DNA from: Deltaproteobacteria bacterium
Lineage (GTDB): Bacteria > Desulfobacterota > Deferrimicrobia > Deferrimicrobiales > Deferrimicrobiaceae
Assembly: GCA_017889845.1 (NCBI GenBank)
Contig: JAGGAJ010000003.1
Span: 1-32,865, forward strand
Length of the DNA: 32,865 nt
Direction: 5' to 3'
The notes under the pieces are model-generated. The model was not told where the DNA came from and ran no database searches. It was given only the letters and a program-made list of their open reading frames with translations. A program made the position numbers and the translations under genes. Within the stretch, counting starts at the first letter, position 1; every line of letters starts with the position of its first letter. Of the stretch, positions 31,445 to 32,865 are shown piece by piece.

Positions 31445-32865
31445 CCATCCCGATCCTTCCCGTCCCCCGGAAGACGGTACTGCAGGCCTTCCGCCACGTG
31501 CGGGAGGGCCACCCTTCGCTCCCCCGCCAGGTCCGCGATGGTGCGCGCCACGCGGCACGCCTTCCCGATCGCCCTTCCCGAAAGGGACATCCGCTCTGAA
31601 GCCCGCTGGAGGAACGCCCGCGCTTCGGGAGCCAGCTCGCGCAGGAGTTCGGACGTCGAGGCACGGACCGTACCGCTCGACCGTTGCGGACGCCCCGCGT
31701 ACCTCTCCTCCTGGATGGCGCGGCATGCGGCCACCCGGAGGCGCACGGCGAAGGAGCTCTCGCCGGCGTCATTCGTCGACCATGCCTCCGGCGCCACCGA
31801 CGCCACGGAAACGGCAAGGTCGATCCGGTCGAGCAGGGGGCCGGAGAACTTCCGCGTGAAGCGGGTGACGGCATGCGGGGAACACCGGCATACCCGCTTC
31901 GGGTGGCCCGCGTTGCCGCATGGGCAGGGGTTGGTGGCGGCCAGCAGCAGGAAGCGGCAGGGGAACCGGTACCGGTGGCCGGCCCGCGAAACCCGGATTT
32001 CCCCGGCCTCGAGGGGTTGGCGCAGCCCCTCCCGCGCCTCGGGACGGAATTCCGAGAATTCGTCCAGGAAGAGGACCCCGTAGTGCGCGAAGGAGACTTC
32101 TCCCGGCCTGGGCGGGTTTCCGCCCCCCAGAAGACCGGCGGGGGAAATCGAGGAGTGCGGGGCGCGGAAGGGGCGGCGGAGCAGGGGAGAGGGCCACGGT
32201 GGCTCGCCGGCGGCGCTGTACACCCGCGTCGTCTCCAGCGCCTCGGAAGGGGAGAGGTCGGGGAGGATTCCCGGCAGCCGCTCCGCGAGCATCGTCTTCC
32301 CGCATCCGGGGGGGCCGACCAGGAGCATCGCGTGGGAACCGGCCGCGGCGATCTCGAGGGCCCTGCGCGCCACCGGTTGTCCCGCCACGTCCAGGAGGTC
32401 CGGCTCCCGGCGGGGCTCCGTGCCGCCCCGGGCCGGGGGGGGATCGGGGGGAGCGACCGGGTCCCGGGGCGCATCGCCGGAGAGGACCGCGGCCGCTTCC
32501 CGCAGCGTTCGGACCGCCGCGACGCGCACTCCCGGGACGAGCCGCGCCTCTTCTCCGTTCGCGGCGGGGGTGATGACCCCGGGGACACGTCGCTCCCGGG
32601 CGAGGAGGGCCTGGGAGAGCGAGCCGCGGACCGGGCGCACGGTGCCGTCCAGCGACAGCTCGCCGGCGATCACCCATTTTTCCAGGGCCTCCCCCGGAAG
32701 GACCCCCTCCGCGCACAGGACCGAGAGCGCGATCGGAAGGTCGAACAGGGAGCCGTCCTTCCGGAGATCCGCGGGCGCCAGGTTGATGGTGACCTTCCTC
32801 CCGGGGAAGGGGAGCCCCGAATTCCGGACCGCCGTCCGGATCCGGTCGCCGCTTTCCCGGACGGC
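31441..32865 (-). CDS. comM: YifB/ComM family Mg-chelatase-like AAA+ ATPase (N-terminus outside window)
   Basis: Related to ComM, the hexameric helicase that promotes branch migration in natural transformation. The frame is open to the window edge, giving 474 residues of about 500. Visible parts are the N-terminal domain (RKVTINLAPADLRKDGSLFDL), Walker A GPPGCGKTMLAERLPGIL, Walker B GVLFLDEFSEF, the zinc-like CPCGNAGHPKRVCRC segment, the GPLLDRIDL block and a C-terminal lid. The GTG at 32673 is internal. Tail-to-tail with the flavoprotein gene, with overlapping stop codons. Confidence 0.95.
   Translation of the reverse strand, partial: AVRESGDRIRTAVRNSGLPFPGRKVTINLAPADLRKDGSLFDLPIALSVLCAEGVLPGEALEKWVIAGELSLDGTVRPVRGSLSQALLARERRVPGVITPAANGEEARLVPGVRVAAVRTLREAAAVLSGDAPRDPVAPPDPPPARGGTEPRREPDLLDVAGQPVARRALEIAAAGSHAMLLVGPPGCGKTMLAERLPGILPDLSPSEALETTRVYSAAGEPPWPSPLLRRPFRAPHSSISPAGLLGGGNPPRPGEVSFAHYGVLFLDEFSEFRPEAREGLRQPLEAGEIRVSRAGHRYRFPCRFLLLAATNPCPCGNAGHPKRVCRCSPHAVTRFTRKFSGPLLDRIDLAVSVASVAPEAWSTNDAGESSFAVRLRVAACRAIQEERYAGRPQRSSGTVRASTSELLRELAPEARAFLQRASERMSLSGRAIGKACRVARTIADLAGERRVALPHVAEGLQYRLPGDGKDRDG

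Noticed and set aside
1..32865. CRISPR array, transposase, phage or toxin-antitoxin genes
   Set aside because: I looked on both strands for regular spaced repeats and for such protein families and saw none.

Overview
The window looks like chromosomal core sequence from a GC-rich, Gram-negative bacterium that makes abundant c-type cytochromes. I infer a relative of Desulfuromonadota or Geobacter (former Deltaproteobacteria), possibly from a metagenome. The reasons are a lipoprotein cytochrome that mixes CxxCH with C-x4-CH haem sites, a rplU-rpmA-obg-proB-proA-nadD-rsfS operon, a monomeric NADP isocitrate dehydrogenase, and envelope genes of a two-membrane cell (MCE transporter, LapB, RfaE2). 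This placement is inference. No plasmid, phage, transposase or CRISPR array is visible.

Layout. 1-933: C-terminal part of monomeric isocitrate dehydrogenase and a strong terminator. 1141-4191 (minus): an 895-residue multihaem lipoprotein and a small membrane protein. 4192-4560: a comparatively AT-rich intergenic stretch, then a tRNA-Leu(CAA) with its own promoter and terminator (minus). 4860-5354: cvpA. 5376-6858 (minus): thiC under a TPP riboswitch. 6993-17436 (plus): a long run of close or overlapping genes for alanine racemase, an MCE lipid transporter (permease, ATPase, MCE protein), late purine synthesis (purH, purD, purE), a Sua5/YrdC protein, a DUF1015 protein and a TrmN6-like methyltransferase. 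17416-18152 (minus): a DUF721/DciA-like protein and a small membrane protein. 18215-21750 (plus): a DUF3343 protein, a LysM-bearing lytic transglycosylase with a textbook promoter, and a class V aminotransferase/cysteine desulfurase. 21740-30316 (minus): one long operon reading rplU, rpmA, obgE, proB, proA, nadD, rsfS, a LapA-LapB-like fusion, comF, a nitrilase-family amidase and rfaE2, driven by a near-consensus sigma-70 promoter. 30452-31444: an orphan flavoprotein. 31441 to the end (minus): comM, cut by the window edge.

Most genes are housekeeping. The points worth a second look are the architecture of the cytochrome, apparent non-standard start codons (ATC for rsfS, CTG for the desulfurase), two TATAAT boxes placed exactly 7 nt before an ATG (suggesting leaderless mRNAs), an MCE protein with a strand-rich C-terminal domain, the LapA-LapB-like fusion, and DUF3343 close to a cysteine desulfurase (possible Se/S trafficking). 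I did not find a clearly new multi-gene defence or mobile system here.
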